Positions 37,071 to 37,662 of a stretch of DNA of 37,662 bases are shown here, piece after piece. Under the pieces are notes generated by a model. The model made no database searches. It worked only from the letters and a program-made list of their open reading frames with translations, and was not told the DNA's origin. The position numbers and the translations under genes were made by a program. Location: NCBI RefSeq assembly GCF_001700325.1, contig NZ_MATO01000018.1, forward strand, positions 1 to 37,662, written 5' to 3'. Every line of letters begins with the position of its first letter. Position 1 is the first letter of the stretch. The DNA comes from Caryophanon latum (GTDB lineage Bacteria; Bacillota; Bacilli; Bacillales_A; Planococcaceae).

Positions 37071-37107
37071 CGAGCTGTCATCTACATTGGCAGCTCGTTT
37101 GTTTTTT
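37071..37107 (+). terminator. Intrinsic terminator after lysS
   Basis: CGAGCTGTCA (37071-37080) pairs with TGGCAGCTCG (37088-37097) with one G-T pair, followed by TTTGTTTTTT. Confidence 0.88.
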
Positions 37108-37141
37108 ATTCAGAAGAAGCTTAAGTCAGGCTCTAAATAGA

Positions 37142-37278
37142 CTAGGACGTGTCTAAAAACTCCAAAATTCAGTATACATAATGGCGAGGAACGAAATGGC
37201 GTTGCTTTCCACATCGAGCCCGCGGAAAGCGAGCCACCATACGCGAAATGCCAGTTTAATGGTTAATCAACACGCTTG
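37142..37278 (-). repeat. Dispersed repeat, copy O (chimera of B and A types)
   Basis: The left part, 37142 to about 37220, is the reverse complement of the right end of copy B (CTAGGACGTGTCTAAAAA, CAGTATACATAATGGCG). The right part, from GCGAGCCACCATACGCG to TAATCAACACGCTTG, is nearly identical to the right end of copy A in direct orientation. The junction is in the shared CCCGCGGAAAGC core. Confidence 0.8.
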
Positions 37279-37416
37279 TTATATTTACATAGTAAATAGT
37301 TATTCTGTTTTTTGAAGGGAAATGTTATTTTAGCTGCTTTGTGTACACTTAATCATACTTCGCGCTTGTGAGTGTAGTTGTATGTCTGTTTTTTTGAAAA
37401 AAATTGCGAGAAGTAG

Positions 37417-37445
37417 TTGCTTTTTTTAGAGAAAAGGATTATTAT
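37417..37445 (+). promoter_or_regulatory. rRNA operon promoter P1 (candidate)
   Basis: TTGCTT (37417-37422), a 17-bp spacer and TATTAT (37440-37445), 95 bp upstream of P2, the tandem layout usual for Bacillus rrn operons. Confidence 0.5.
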
Positions 37446-37511
37446 TATCAATGTTGCTCCGGTAACAAACAAACATCAAAATATGATTTCGAAAAAACTT
37501 TTTGAAAAGTG

Positions 37512-37540
37512 TTGACGGATCATTGAAGAGATGATATGAT
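37512..37540 (+). promoter_or_regulatory. rRNA operon promoter P2
   Basis: TTGACG (37512-37517), a 17-bp spacer and TATGAT (37535-37540) in AT-rich DNA. It drives the leader that follows. Confidence 0.8.
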
Positions 37541-37546
37541 ATAGAA

Positions 37547-37662
37547 GTTCGCTTGAGACGGCGACATGAACCTTGAAAACTGAACAACAAACGTTGATGA
37601 AACAAAGCTAGATAACTCTAGCAAACAATTTTGGACATCATAATTGATGCCAGAAACATTTT
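37547..37662 (+). ncRNA. Leader of an rRNA operon (pre-16S), cut by window edge
   Basis: TGAACCTTGAAAACTGAAC (37566-37584) is the boxA-type antitermination segment found before Bacillota rRNA genes. Hairpins GCTAGA-TAAC-TCTAGC (37608-37623) and CATCA-TAA-TTGATG follow, as in 16S precursor leaders. The mature 16S gene should start within a few bases after 37662. The start given is approximate. Confidence 0.75.

Overview
The window is a chromosomal segment of a low-to-moderate GC Bacillota, order Bacillales, most likely from the Planococcaceae/Caryophanaceae (inference from protein similarity as I recall it and from gene order; I could not run a search). It follows the Bacillus subtilis origin-proximal order from yabE to lysS almost gene for gene and stops just before a 16S rRNA gene. 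Every sporulation-specific gene that normally lies in this stretch is missing (yabG, sspF, fin, spoVT, yabP, yabQ, spoIIE), so the source is probably a non-spore-forming member of the family, such as a Caryophanon- or Kurthia-like organism.

Layout. 1-284: end of a dispersed repeat and the yabE promoter. 285-3100: yabE, rnmV, ksgA (cell-wall protein, 5S rRNA maturation, 16S rRNA methylation). 3101-4032: two repeats and a tandem promoter. 4033-6627: veg, ispE, purR, yabJ. 6628-9037: two repeats, a six-TM chemoreceptor gene that is foreign to the usual order, another repeat and a sigma-H-type promoter. 9038-9355: spoVG. 9906-12260: glmU-prs (UDP-GlcNAc and PRPP synthesis). 12706-17696: ctc, pth, mfd (translation and repair). 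17939-18241: an unrecognised 100-residue gene on the minus strand. 18531-23081: a flippase-like gene, yabN, yabO (rqcP), divIC, yabR. 23453-23603: tRNA-Glu and tRNA-Met on the minus strand. 23865-31995: tilS, hpt, ftsH, coaX, hslO, a PpiC-type foldase, cysK. 32465-37062: folP-folB-folK, dusB, lysS. 37063-37662: a repeat, tandem rRNA promoters and the rRNA leader.

The striking non-standard content is a family of about fifteen intergenic palindromic repeats (labelled A to O below), one per 2.5 kb on average. They share a core of the type GGCGGACTCCAGCGGG ... CCCGCGGAAAGCCTGCCTC but have different ends, internal deletions and chimeras. Two copies are flanked by perfect 9-bp direct repeats exactly at the element ends (8752-8760/8865-8873 and 3518-3526/3822-3830), and a third by a 7/9 match (32069-32077/32371-32379). 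This is the mark of insertion by a transposase that makes 9-bp target duplications. The elements encode no protein. Stems inside different copies carry compensatory base changes around constant loops, which suggests that the folded form (RNA or single-stranded DNA) is kept by selection. Several copies sit where sporulation, pab or yazB genes would be in relatives.

Regulation visible in the sequence: consensus sigma-A promoters before yabE, veg (two in tandem), yabR, cysK, the tRNA pair and the rRNA operon; a sigma-H-type promoter before spoVG; a sigma-B-type promoter before ctc; and intrinsic terminators after most transcription units.
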